64,000 nt of DNA from positions 1 through 64,000 of the forward strand of contig NZ_JADHEC010000010.1 in NCBI RefSeq assembly GCF_015277675.1, in the 5' to 3' direction. The notes below the pieces were generated by a model that worked only from the letters and a program-made list of their open reading frames with translations, ran no database searches and was not told where the DNA came from. Below, in pieces: positions 47,002 to 55,078 of the stretch. This stretch comes from Flavobacterium soyangense (GTDB lineage Bacteria > Bacteroidota > Bacteroidia > Flavobacteriales > Flavobacteriaceae). The position numbers and the translations under genes were made by a program. The stretch's first letter is position 1. Each line of letters starts with the position of its first letter.

Positions 47002-47870
47002 TGAAAAAAATACTAGTTACCGGAGCCAATGGGCAATTGGGCTCTGAAATAAAAGAATTAGCCTCCCATTATCCCAATTTTGATTTTATTTTTACTGATA
47101 TTGATGATTTCCCATTGGATAAAGCACAGGAAATCATTACTAATTTTAATCGTATTCAGCCTGAGATTGTGATTAATTGTGCTGCCTATACCGCTGTTGA
47201 TAAAGCGGAACAAGATCAGGAAGTAGCTGATGCCATCAACCATCAGGCCATTGCCACCTTGGCCACCTTGTGCCATGATTCAGGAGCAAAACTGGTCCAT
47301 GTTTCCACAGATTATGTTTTTGACGGCACTTCTCCAGTAGCTTATTCAGAGGAAGACCAACCCAATCCCCAAAGCGTTTATGGGGTTACAAAATTAGCAG
47401 GCGAAAAAGCGTGTTTAAAAAATTGTCCGGAAAGTATTATTATAAGAACAGCTTGGGTTTACTCAGAATTTGGCAATAATTTTGTAAAAACGATGTTGCG
47501 TTTGATGACCGAAAGAGATACCTTGAGTGTGGTAAACGATCAGATTGGCTCTCCCACTTATGCTGCTGATTTGGCTCAGGTTATTTTAACTATTTTGGAT
47601 AGTCCTAAATGGGAACCAGGCATTTATCATTATTCGAATGCAGGATCCATCAGTTGGTATGAATTTGCACTGGACATTAAAGAGATTGGAAATAAAAGCT
47701 GTGATATCAAAGGAATTCCGGCATCAGCTTATCCAACGCCTGCCGAAAGACCTGCTTATTCTTTATTGGATAAATCCAAAATTGCAGCGGTTTACGGAAT
47801 TGAGCCTGTTGATTATAAAACAAGTTTGAAGAGAATGATGTACCAATTGCAGGCGGCAGGTGGTAGATAG
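47001..47870 (+). CDS. rfbD: dTDP-4-dehydrorhamnose reductase
   Basis: A 289-residue SDR, last step of dTDP-L-rhamnose synthesis. Visible are ILVTGANGQLGSEIKEL at 4-20, INCAAYTAVDKAEQD, VSTDYVFDGTSP and YGVTK (Y127, K131). The family part ends about at MMYQLQ. The last residues AAGGR and the stop codon come from a 26-unit heptamer array that begins at 47849, inside the gene. This suggests the repeat replaced the natural 3' end without harming the core. Confidence 0.96.
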   Translation: MKKILVTGANGQLGSEIKELASHYPNFDFIFTDIDDFPLDKAQEIITNFNRIQPEIVINCAAYTAVDKAEQDQEVADAINHQAIATLATLCHDSGAKLVHVSTDYVFDGTSPVAYSEEDQPNPQSVYGVTKLAGEKACLKNCPESIIIRTAWVYSEFGNNFVKTMLRLMTERDTLSVVNDQIGSPTYAADLAQVILTILDSPKWEPGIYHYSNAGSISWYEFALDIKEIGNKSCDIKGIPASAYPTPAERPAYSLLDKSKIAAVYGIEPVDYKTSLKRMMYQLQAAGGR

Positions 47871-48030
47871 CAGGTGGTAGATAGCAGATAGCAGGAGGCA
47901 GATAGCAGGTGGCAGGTTGCAGATAGCAGGTTGCAGATAGCAGGTGGCAGGAGGCAGATAGCAGGAGGCAGATAGCAGGTTGCAGATTGCAGGTTGCAGA
48001 TTGCAGGTTGCAGATAGCAGGCGGCAGATT
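47849..48030. repeat. Twenty-six tandem heptamers, consensus GCAGRNN
   Basis: 182 bases divide into exactly 26 units (GCAGATA, GCAGGTG, GCAGGTT, GCAGGAG, GTAGATA and similar) with no phase slip. The first three units overlap the rfbD 3' end and contain its stop. An A-rich stretch follows up to the rfbA promoter area. Confidence 0.95.
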
Positions 48031-48102
48031 AAAAAAGAAAGAGGAAAGAATAAAGAATAAAGAAGCAAGATACAGATCTATTGAAACTGTTATTATAAAA
48101 TT

Positions 48103-48972
48103 ATGAAAGGAATTATATTAGCCGGTGGATCCGGTACCCGATTACACCCATTGACTTTGGCCATGAGCAAACAAATGATGCCAGTCTATGACAAACCTAT
48201 GATTTATTATCCATTGTCTACGCTGATGACAGCCGGGATTAACGAGATATTAATTATTTCGACACCCCACGATTTGCCTAATTTCAAGAAATTATTGGGA
48301 GACGGATCGGCTATTGGCTGTCAATTCAGTTATGCTGAGCAGGTCATTCCCAATGGACTGGCGCAGGCTTTTGTGATAGGAGAAGAATTTATCGGAAAAG
48401 ACAGTGTTGCTTTGGTTTTGGGTGATAATATTTTTTTTGGTTCTGATATGGATGAGTTGCTAAAGTCGAATTCGCATCCTGAGGGAGGAGTAGTTTTTGC
48501 CTATCATGTTTCGGATCCGGAGCGCTATGGAGTGGTGGAATTTGACGAAAACTTAAAAGCCCTTTCCATAGAAGAAAAGCCACTGGAACCCAAATCAAAT
48601 TATGCTGTTCCCGGTTTGTATTTCTATGACAATTCAGTAGTGGAAATCGCCAAGAACATTCAGCCCAGTGCCCGAGGAGAATATGAAATCACCGATGTGA
48701 ATAAGGTTTATCTGGAAAAAGGATCTTTAAAAGTGGGGATTTTAAACCGAGGTACAGCTTGGCTGGATACGGGTACTTTCAATAGTCTGATGCAGGCCGG
48801 TCAGTTTGTCCAGGTTTTAGAAGAGCGTCAGGGATTGAAGGTGGGTTGTATAGAAGAAATTGCCTGGAGTCAGGGATTTATAAGCAGTGAGCAACTTAAG
48901 AGTTTAGCGGAACCTTTGATTAAATCGGGTTATGGTGATTATTTACTCCAATTGTTAAAACATAAAAAATAG
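48103..48972 (+). CDS. rfbA: Glucose-1-phosphate thymidylyltransferase
   Basis: A 289-residue nucleotidyltransferase making dTDP-glucose, first step of the rhamnose pathway. It starts [20 protein letters not shown] with the GGxGTRL pyrophosphorylase loop, then [51 protein letters not shown] and [11 protein letters not shown]. All are diagnostic for RmlA. A strong hairpin terminator follows 7 bases after the stop, closing the rfbCDA group. Confidence 0.97.
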   Translation: MKGIILAGGSGTRLHPLTLAMSKQMMPVYDKPMIYYPLSTLMTAGINEILIISTPHDLPNFKKLLGDGSAIGCQFSYAEQVIPNGLAQAFVIGEEFIGKDSVALVLGDNIFFGSDMDELLKSNSHPEGGVVFAYHVSDPERYGVVEFDENLKALSIEEKPLEPKSNYAVPGLYFYDNSVVEIAKNIQPSARGEYEITDVNKVYLEKGSLKVGILNRGTAWLDTGTFNSLMQAGQFVQVLEERQGLKVGCIEEIAWSQGFISSEQLKSLAEPLIKSGYGDYLLQLLKHKK

Positions 48973-48979
48973 ATTTGTA

Positions 48980-49005
48980 TCCCGGTCACGACCGGGATTT
49001 TTTTT
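48980..49005 (+). terminator. Rho-independent terminator after rfbA
   Basis: TCCCGGT-CACG-ACCGGGA is a perfect 7-bp stem with a 4-base loop, followed by eight T. Confidence 0.9.
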
Positions 49006-49416
49006 ACAACTGTATAAAATACCTTTTTGAAAAGCCTATACATATTAAAAATAAAAACTTTTGTTGAAGTCGAGTTTTATAAAAGTATAGCAATTAAGCA
49101 GATACGTATCTTTGTCGAGTTTATTTGCTTTTTATCGGTAAAGACACAATGTTTTATGGAGAATATTACATACTAAAAGATTAATTTGTATTTTTGTTTG
49201 TTTTTAAGATAATTAGTATGAAATAAAAATTTGTGAATATGCTTTTGAAGTTTAATTCAGTTCCCGGAATCACAACGCAAATTATTTTCAGTACCGGAGT
49301 AACATTTTATGAATTTTGAAGTACTTTGTTCAATGGCTTCAAATAATCAATTGCATACAGGATTTAAACGAAGAACCCATACTACTTTATATGGATAAAA
49401 AATACTCGAACTAAGG
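49006..49416. other. Promoter-containing gap before the WbpM/PglF-like gene
   Basis: Lies between a terminator and the next gene, so a promoter is expected. TATCTTTG at 49107-49114 fits the -7 consensus and would give a leader of about 300 bases. A 26-codon ORF at 49238 is not supported. Nothing else is visible. Confidence 0.5.
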
Positions 49417-51366
49417 ATGAAAGACAATAATTTCGGTAGTTATTTTTCAAGTGCCAACTTAAGATTCAATATTCATAATTTAAGCTATTTGCCCAGATGG
49501 ATTATTGTATTGATTGATTTCACTATTTTAGTATTGGCATTTTTCCTCACTTATTTAATTTACAATAGGGCAGGATTGGAGTATGTTTCCACCACGCACA
49601 AAGTCATTTATATTAGTTCTTTATTTGGAATTAATATTTTTTTCTTTTGGTTATTTCGGACTTATTCCGGAATTATCCGTCATTCCTCTTATATTGATGC
49701 CGTTAAGCTTTTGTTTTCGCAAACGGCTGTTTTAGTTTTTCTTTTGTTTTTCAATTTTTTATTTGAGATGCTTTACCATGAGAAAATCTTTCTAAATTCA
49801 GGTCTTTTCATCAACATAGTGTTATCTTTTTGTGGGTTGTTTGTTTATCGTATAATTGTAAAACAAACTTTCGAACTTTATTTTACGGGAAGAAATGACA
49901 GTAAATTAATAAAAGCGATTATTTATGGTACAGATGCCAATGCGATATCAGTTGCCAATGCGTTGAACTTTGAAACACCTTCAAGATTTAAAATTATTGG
50001 TTTTGTCGATAAAAACAATCAGAATGCTTCGAAGCGAATGTTAGATTTGCCCATCTATGTCCTAAGAAAAAAATTACCTACATTAATGCGTTCCATTGAT
50101 GCTGAGGCTGTTGTTATAGCAGACCGAAGTTTGACCAAAGAAAAGCAATTGGATATTGTTGATCAATGTCTGGAATTTAATTACAAAGTATATACCTTAC
50201 CTTCGGTATCCGATTGGGAAAATCAAAAAGAGATTTCCCAAAAAGTAAAAAACATCCAAATTGAAGACTTGCTCGAAAGGGAACCCATTGTCCTGGACAA
50301 CATTTCTATTTCTAAACAGTTAATGGATAATACCGTTTTAATTACCGGGGCAGCCGGATCTATAGGCAGCGAAATCGTAAGGCAGGTTTTGAGTTTCAAG
50401 CCTAAAAAAGTAATTATATTAGATCAGGCCGAGACGCCACTGCATCATATCAGCTTAGAAGTTAGGGGTATCCAGACTGATGCCATAATTCGTACCCTTA
50501 TTGTAGATATAAGAAGCCGGGCTGCTTTAGAAAAAGTTTTTAAATTATACCGCCCTCAAATGGTATATCATGCTGCAGCCTATAAGCATGTGCCTTTGAT
50601 GGAAGAAAATCCGTCCCAGGCCATTTTGACGAATGTGGAAGGAACAAAAAACCTAGCCGACTTAGCTTGCGAATACGGGGTCAAGAAATTTGTGATGATC
50701 TCTACAGACAAAGCCGTAAACCCCAGCAATGTTATGGGAGCGAGCAAAAGAATCGCCGAAAAGTATGTGCAGTCTTTGCATTTAAAATGCCAAGAGCGTA
50801 ACGACGGCTTGTATGCCACTAAATTTATTACCACCCGTTTCGGAAATGTATTAGGATCCAATGGTTCCGTAGTACCTTTATTCTCCAAACAAATAGCTGA
50901 AGGAGGGCCAATTACCATTACACATCCTGACATTATTCGGTATTTTATGACCATCCCTGAAGCCTGCCAATTAGTTTTGGAAGCAGGTTCCATGGGAAAC
51001 GGAGGCGAGATTTATATTTTTGATATGGGAAAACCAGTCAAGATTATCGATTTGGCCCGAAAAATGATTCGTTTGGCAGGATACGTTCCGGATCGCGACA
51101 TCAAAATAAAGATTGTAGGATTGCGTCCCGGAGAAAAACTATATGAAGAACTGCTCAATGACACTTCTAAAACCCTACCTACCTATCACGAAAAAATTAT
51201 GATTGCACAGGAAATTCAGGAAGGATTTGAAGATTTGCATATCGAAATCGTAGATCTCATCGGTATTGCCAGTTTCTTTGATAATGATGATATCGTGGCC
51301 AAGATGAAAAAAATTGTTCCTGAGTTTATCAGTATGAATTCTACCTTCGCCGTATTGGATAAATAA
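49417..51366 (+). CDS. UDP-GlcNAc 4,6-dehydratase, membrane-bound WbpM/PglF type
   Basis: A 649-residue protein with four N-terminal helices (to about residue 150), a CoA-binding-like domain (AIIYGTDANAISVANAL) and a C-terminal SDR dehydratase domain: VLITGAAGSIGSEIVRQVL (about 305-323), HAAAYKHVPLMEENP, and STDKAVNPSNVMGASKRIAE with the altered catalytic Met-Lys arrangement of this group. It should make UDP-4-keto-6-deoxy-HexNAc, the branch point to QuiNAc/FucNAc (reductase at 43755) or 4-amino sugars (aminotransferase at 45259). It converges with the phosphatase gene on the other strand. Confidence 0.92.
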   Translation: MKDNNFGSYFSSANLRFNIHNLSYLPRWIIVLIDFTILVLAFFLTYLIYNRAGLEYVSTTHKVIYISSLFGINIFFFWLFRTYSGIIRHSSYIDAVKLLFSQTAVLVFLLFFNFLFEMLYHEKIFLNSGLFINIVLSFCGLFVYRIIVKQTFELYFTGRNDSKLIKAIIYGTDANAISVANALNFETPSRFKIIGFVDKNNQNASKRMLDLPIYVLRKKLPTLMRSIDAEAVVIADRSLTKEKQLDIVDQCLEFNYKVYTLPSVSDWENQKEISQKVKNIQIEDLLEREPIVLDNISISKQLMDNTVLITGAAGSIGSEIVRQVLSFKPKKVIILDQAETPLHHISLEVRGIQTDAIIRTLIVDIRSRAALEKVFKLYRPQMVYHAAAYKHVPLMEENPSQAILTNVEGTKNLADLACEYGVKKFVMISTDKAVNPSNVMGASKRIAEKYVQSLHLKCQERNDGLYATKFITTRFGNVLGSNGSVVPLFSKQIAEGGPITITHPDIIRYFMTIPEACQLVLEAGSMGNGGEIYIFDMGKPVKIIDLARKMIRLAGYVPDRDIKIKIVGLRPGEKLYEELLNDTSKTLPTYHEKIMIAQEIQEGFEDLHIEIVDLIGIASFFDNDDIVAKMKKIVPEFISMNSTFAVLDK

Positions 51367-51388
51367 GCAACCCCACTATCTCAGCAAT

Positions 51389-51432
51389 AAAAAAGTTTAC
51401 AAAAGTAATTAAAGTGTTTTGTGAACTTTTTT
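51389..51432. terminator. Bidirectional hairpin between convergent genes
   Basis: AAAAAAGTTTACAAAA and TTTTGTGAACTTTTTT form a 16-base stem with one mismatch and a 12-base loop. The outer A and T tracts allow it to serve both the + strand dehydratase gene and the - strand phosphatase gene. Confidence 0.8.
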
Positions 51433-51446
51433 AGTTATAGCCAAAT

Positions 51447-52187
51447 CTACTCGAGTCTAAAAAACTGATTGTTTGCCATAGCCTCCGTTAAGGGTAGCAG
51501 GTCTTTTAGTTTTACTTTTCGGTCAAAGGCTGCAATGTGGTTGTCATGATGCACATCGGATCCCACAAAACTATACATGCCTTTCTGGAGTAATTTTTCG
51601 GCAATTTTAGTCACCGTTAGTCCGTAATAGCCCACTGCGGATAACAAATTTAACTGAAACAGGCAGCCTGATCGTTTTAGTTTGTTGTATTCTTCCAAAT
51701 TTTGGTGATAAAACAAATAGCGTTCCGGGTGTGCCAAAACTGGAATGTAGCCTGCAACCTGTAGATCAAATAATATGCTATACAATTGGATAGGCGGATT
51801 GATATAAGACATTTCGACCAGCACATAATTTTTTTTGAGAGTCAAGAGATTTCCGGATCGAAGAAGACTCACAAAGGAATCATCCATCATATATTCTGCG
51901 GCTGCCCGAAAGGGAAGGGTAATTTGGTGTGTGCTTAATTCCTTTAGGACACCTGCTTCTTTTTCGGTAATAATCTCGGGGGTATTATCCCAAAAATGTT
52001 CTATAATGTGGGGTGTGGTAATGAATTGTGAAGTTCCAAAACTTTGAAGTGCCCTTGTGAGTCGCAACGTATCCTCAAATTTTTGGGCACCATCGTCTAT
52101 TCCCGGTAAAAGATGGGAATGGATGTCGATATAATTATCCGGAATTAAATCTTTGAGAACAGGTTTTGATTTTAATAGTGACAGCAT
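51447..52187 (-). CDS. Tyrosine-protein phosphatase of the CpsB/CapC PHP family
   Basis: A 246-residue metal-dependent phosphatase predicted to dephosphorylate the Tyr-rich tails of BY-kinases. PHP motifs are in order: YIDIHSHLLPGIDDGA (about 19-34), ITTPH near 59, AAEYMMDD near 97, LAHPERY near 157, and GSDVHHDNH near 214. It is the only gene on the - strand and has its own TACCTTTG box. Its likely substrates are the kinases encoded at 20246 and 24458. Family assignment is strong; substrate is inferred from context. Confidence 0.93.
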   Translation of the reverse strand: MLSLLKSKPVLKDLIPDNYIDIHSHLLPGIDDGAQKFEDTLRLTRALQSFGTSQFITTPHIIEHFWDNTPEIITEKEAGVLKELSTHQITLPFRAAAEYMMDDSFVSLLRSGNLLTLKKNYVLVEMSYINPPIQLYSILFDLQVAGYIPVLAHPERYLFYHQNLEEYNKLKRSGCLFQLNLLSAVGYYGLTVTKIAEKLLQKGMYSFVGSDVHHDNHIAAFDRKVKLKDLLPLTEAMANNQFFRLE

Positions 52188-52191
52188 GTTG

Positions 52192-52199
52192 CAAAGGTA
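52192..52199 (-). promoter_or_regulatory. Candidate -7 box of the phosphatase gene
   Basis: On the - strand TACCTTTG stands 4 bases before the ATG (TACCTTTG-CAAC-ATG). This matches the TANNTTTG consensus and predicts a leaderless transcript. Confidence 0.5.
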
Positions 52200-52359
52200 G
52201 TTAATTTGTAATTAGAGATTAATAGGGTTAATTGTTTAATTAGTTAACCCATAACCTTATATTTTCTTTAATGACTTATATGGTAAAAAAAGATTAAACC
52301 ATATAAGGGATTTGAGTTCATATGAGAAACACACCCTCAACCTTGTGTTGTAAAGATTG

Positions 52360-52497
52360 ACACACCCCCTACCCCTCTCAAGAGGGGAGTTAGGAGTGCA
52401 ACTAATTAAGTTAGGGTAGATAAAATTATTTAGATTAATCCAAAAATTATTATCAGCAGGGTTCAGTTCCCCTCTTGAGAGGGGCTAGGGGTGTGTT
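52360..52497. repeat. MITE-like palindromic element, unit A
   Basis: A 138-base element with long imperfect inverted ends: left end ACACACCCCCTACCCCTCTC, right end reading the complement (AGAGGGGCTAGGGGTGTGTT). Each end also contains the small palindrome CCCCTCTCAAGAGGGG or its relative. About 70 AT-rich bases lie between. It is the intact upstream flank of the DUF559 gene. The rest of 52188-52611 holds a short GGTTAATTGTTTAAT block and a fragment of the same element near 52322. Confidence 0.85.
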
Positions 52498-52611
52498 CTT
52501 GGATTACTTCAATAACAAGGTTTTAACAACGATTAAAGCAGGCGGTATTTTATTTAATAAAACAAGTTAAAATAGTTACTTTTAATTCCTCAATAAGGCA
52601 AAACAAGCTAT

Positions 52612-53010
52612 ATGGCTAAAAGAAAAATAATCCCTTACAATCCACGACTAAAAGAGTTTGCGCGCCAACTTCGGAATGATTCCACTAGAACCGAGATTTT
52701 TATTTGGTTAAAGTTGAAAGGCAAACAAATGTATGGGTATGATTTTCATCGTCAAAAACCGATTGATCTGTATATATTAGATTTCTTTTGTCAGGAATTG
52801 ATGCTAGGTATAGAAGTGGATGGATATTCTCATGAATTTCTGGAAGTTTATAATAGAGATGAGGTTAATGAAAAGAGAATGAATGAATTGGAAATTACTA
52901 TTTTGCGATTTAGTGATGAACAAGTTTTAAAAGATATGGAGAATGTAATTAGGGCGATTGAGTTTTTTATTTTTGAATATGAGAAACACACCCCCGATCT
53001 CCCGTTCTAA
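52612..53010 (+). CDS. DUF559 domain protein (Vsr-like nuclease fold)
   Basis: A 132-residue protein of a family related to very-short-patch-repair-type endonucleases. It has NPRLKEFARQLRNDSTRTEI, WLKLKGKQMYGYDFHRQKP, DFFCQELMLGIEVDGYSH (the acidic nuclease-like core, D and E) and a late RFSDEQVLKDMENVI. Function is not established. The gene stands alone within palindromic repeats. Its last residues KHTPDLPF and stop lie inside the left end of the next repeat copy. This close coupling suggests that gene and repeats travel together. Confidence 0.85.
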   Translation: MAKRKIIPYNPRLKEFARQLRNDSTRTEIFIWLKLKGKQMYGYDFHRQKPIDLYILDFFCQELMLGIEVDGYSHEFLEVYNRDEVNEKRMNELEITILRFSDEQVLKDMENVIRAIEFFIFEYEKHTPDLPF

Positions 53011-53830
53011 AAACGGGATAAGCTCCCTCAAGAGGGGAGTTAGGAGTGCAAATAAATACATTTTTATAAGTGAAATCATTTAGTTTAATTCTTAAGGCTA
53101 CTATTAGCAGTTTTCTGTTCCCCTCTTGAAATCGAAGATTCAACGACTCCAAAACAAATATAAACTAGAATTATAGAACTTGTCCCTTTGTAAAGATTTA
53201 CACACCCCCAGCCTCCCGTTCTAAAAACGGGACAAGCTCTCTCAAGAGGGGAGTTAGGAGTGCTAGTGATTACGTTAGTGTAAATAAAAATATTCCGTTT
53301 AATCCTAAAGGTAACTATTAGCAGGGTTATATTCCCCTCTTGAGAGGGGCTAGGGGTGTGTTATTTAGTTTAATAGTAAAAGTTATTAAAAGCAGTTTTC
53401 CGTTCCTCTCTTGAAATCGAAGATTCAACGACTCCAAAACAAATATAAACTAGAGTTATAGAACTTGTCCCTTTGTAAAGATTTACACACCCCCAGCCCC
53501 TCTCAAGAGGGGAGTTAGGAGTGCAAATAAATACGTTTCCATAATTGAAATTATTTAGTTTAATCCTAAAGATAACTATTAGCGAGATGCTGTTCCCCTC
53601 TCAATAGGGGAGTTAGGAGTGCTAGTGATTACGTTAGTGTAAATAAAAATATTCCGTTTAATCCTAAAGGTAACTATTAGCAGTTTTTTGTTCCCCTCTT
53701 GAGAGGGGCTAGGGGTGTGTTGTTTGTCTTATTTAATTCTTAATAGTACTTTTAACAGAGTCAAATTCCTCTCTTGAGGGAGTTTGTCCCGTTTTTAGAA
53801 CGAGAGGCTCTGTATATGTCCGGAATTTTA
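52985..53830. repeat. Array of MITE-like palindromic elements, units B to F
   Basis: At least five further full or partial copies of the family of unit A: 52985 to about 53190, 53200-53362 (most complete), 53363-53484 (right part only), 53485-53721 (compound, with an internal extra half) and about 53722-53830. Shared pieces are ACACACCCCC, CTCTCAAGAGGGGAGTTAGG, an AT-rich middle with TTTAATCCTAAAG, and CCCCTCTTGAGAGGGG. Units at 52985 and 53200 carry an extra CCCGTTCTAAAAACGGG hairpin. No gene is seen from 53011 to 54006. Confidence 0.85.
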
Positions 53831-53916
53831 AAAACCACTTTTTTTGATTTTCATTCCTCATTTATAATCATCCAAAAATCAAAATTTTTATCCCGCAGTT
53901 CTAATCGATAAATTAT

Positions 53917-53924
53917 TATATTTG
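53917..53924 (+). promoter_or_regulatory. Candidate -7 box of the wzm operon
   Basis: TATATTTG fits TANNTTTG and lies about 80 bases before the wzm ATG. No convincing -33 element is seen. Confidence 0.4.
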
Positions 53925-54006
53925 CGCTGAAGCATATAGTGTCCCTATAATTTTATAAAAAAATGTTTCACCGCTTTGCTCAAAAGAGTGCATATAGCCG
54001 ATACCA

Positions 54007-54876
54007 ATGAACAAAATAGAAAATATAGAAAATGACTGGCTGTTTGAGATAACACCCAAAAATAAATTCTTTTCGCTGAACCTCAAAGAAGTCTGGCAAT
54101 ACCGAGATTTGTTGTTGCTGTTTGTAAAAAGAGACGTGGTTACCGTATACAAACAAACCATTTTGGGGCCTTTATGGTACCTGATTCAGCCCTTGTTTAC
54201 TTCGATTACGTTTACTATTATTTTCAATACCGTGGCGGGAATAGATACCGGAACCGTACCTCCCTTTTTGTTTAATTTGGCCGGAATCACGGTATGGAAT
54301 TATTTTACGGCCTGTCTTAATGATACCTCGGACACCTTCAAGAAAAATGCGGCCATATTTGGCAAAGTCTATTTTCCTCGGATCATCATGCCACTTTCGG
54401 TGGTGATTTCCAACTTGTTGAAATTTGGAATTCAATTTATGATTTTCGTGGCTTTTTATATCTTTTATTATTTGCAGGGAGCAGCCATTTCCATCAACGA
54501 ATCCTTATTGTTTTTTCCTTTACTGGTAGCCCTGATGGGGATTTTAGGACTCGGACTGGGAATGATTATTTCCTCCCTGGTGACGAAGTATCGGGATTTC
54601 ACTTATCTCATTGGCTTCGGAGTGCAATTGCTAATGTACCTCTCGGCGGTAATGTATCCTATGGCATTAATCAAAGAAAAATTACCTGCTTACGGATGGC
54701 TGGTGCAATACAATCCACTGGCGTATATTATAGAGACCACCCGGTATATGTTGTTGGGCATAGGACACATATCCTTTTTGGGATTGGGCTATACTTTTGC
54801 CGTGACTGCCATTGTGTTTTTGGTTGGCGTGTTGATTTTTAATAAGACCGAGAAGAGTTTTATCGACACAGTTTAG
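54007..54876 (+). CDS. wzm: ABC-2 type polysaccharide exporter, permease subunit
   Basis: A 289-residue inner-membrane protein with about six helices. It carries the family opening WQYRDLLLLFVKRDVVTVYK and ILGPLWYLIQPLFTSITFTI, and a YNPLAYIIETTRYML segment before the last helix. It forms the channel for a complete lipid-linked polymer, powered by Wzt (58591). The two genes, normally adjacent, are separated here by 3.7 kb of accessory DNA. The final 16 codons are duplicated at about 56417-56467. Confidence 0.94.
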   Translation: MNKIENIENDWLFEITPKNKFFSLNLKEVWQYRDLLLLFVKRDVVTVYKQTILGPLWYLIQPLFTSITFTIIFNTVAGIDTGTVPPFLFNLAGITVWNYFTACLNDTSDTFKKNAAIFGKVYFPRIIMPLSVVISNLLKFGIQFMIFVAFYIFYYLQGAAISINESLLFFPLLVALMGILGLGLGMIISSLVTKYRDFTYLIGFGVQLLMYLSAVMYPMALIKEKLPAYGWLVQYNPLAYIIETTRYMLLGIGHISFLGLGYTFAVTAIVFLVGVLIFNKTEKSFIDTV

Positions 54877-54904
54877 GTTTGCTTCGCCTGTTCGAGCGGA
54901 GCTC
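54877..54904. repeat. Repeat copy after wzm (second copy at 56501-56528)
   Basis: GTTTGCTTCGCCTGTTCGAG and the following CGGAGCTC recur at 56501-56528 with two base changes. This extends the similarity between the two sides of the ATPase B cassette beyond the wzm coding end. A five-unit heptamer block with TGCAATC and TGTAACC follows at about 54918-54952. Confidence 0.7.
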
Positions 54905-55001
54905 TCGGGTTGGGTTTTCTGCTACCTGCAATCTGTAACCTGCAATCTGCAAGTGCTAAACAAACTACTATTTAATCAATCCAAAAAAAAAGCAATAAAT
55001 G

Positions 55002-55049
55002 TCAATGTATTGATGTAAAATAATAACAAAAACATCAGTGTGTTGATAT
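55002..55049 (+). promoter_or_regulatory. Paired 5-2-5 dyad-like boxes upstream of ATPase B
   Basis: TCAATGTATTGATGT at 55002-55016 and TCAGTGTGTTGATAT at 55035-55049 are 33 bases apart start to start. The first has the perfect palindrome TCAAT-GT-ATTGA, the second a partial one. TGATGT and ACATCA form an inverted repeat between them. Spacing, arm length and position mirror the paired dyads before ATPase A although the sequences differ. A likely role is an operator. Confidence 0.55.
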
Positions 55050-55078
55050 TTTTTATTATTTTAGCCAAAAAGTAAAAG

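Noticed and set aside
49238-49318. A 26-codon ORF in the leader before the WbpM/PglF-like gene
   Set aside because: Short, no supporting signals or overlap, and no recognisable similarity; kept as non-coding.
50580-50993. Long open frame on the - strand inside the WbpM/PglF-like gene
   Set aside because: It is antisense to the strongly conserved dehydratase domain, with no family match and no own signals.
52360-53830. Insertion sequence with transposase
   Set aside because: Inverted ends are present but no transposase or integrase is encoded; only a DUF559 protein is found, so the elements are called MITE-like repeats.
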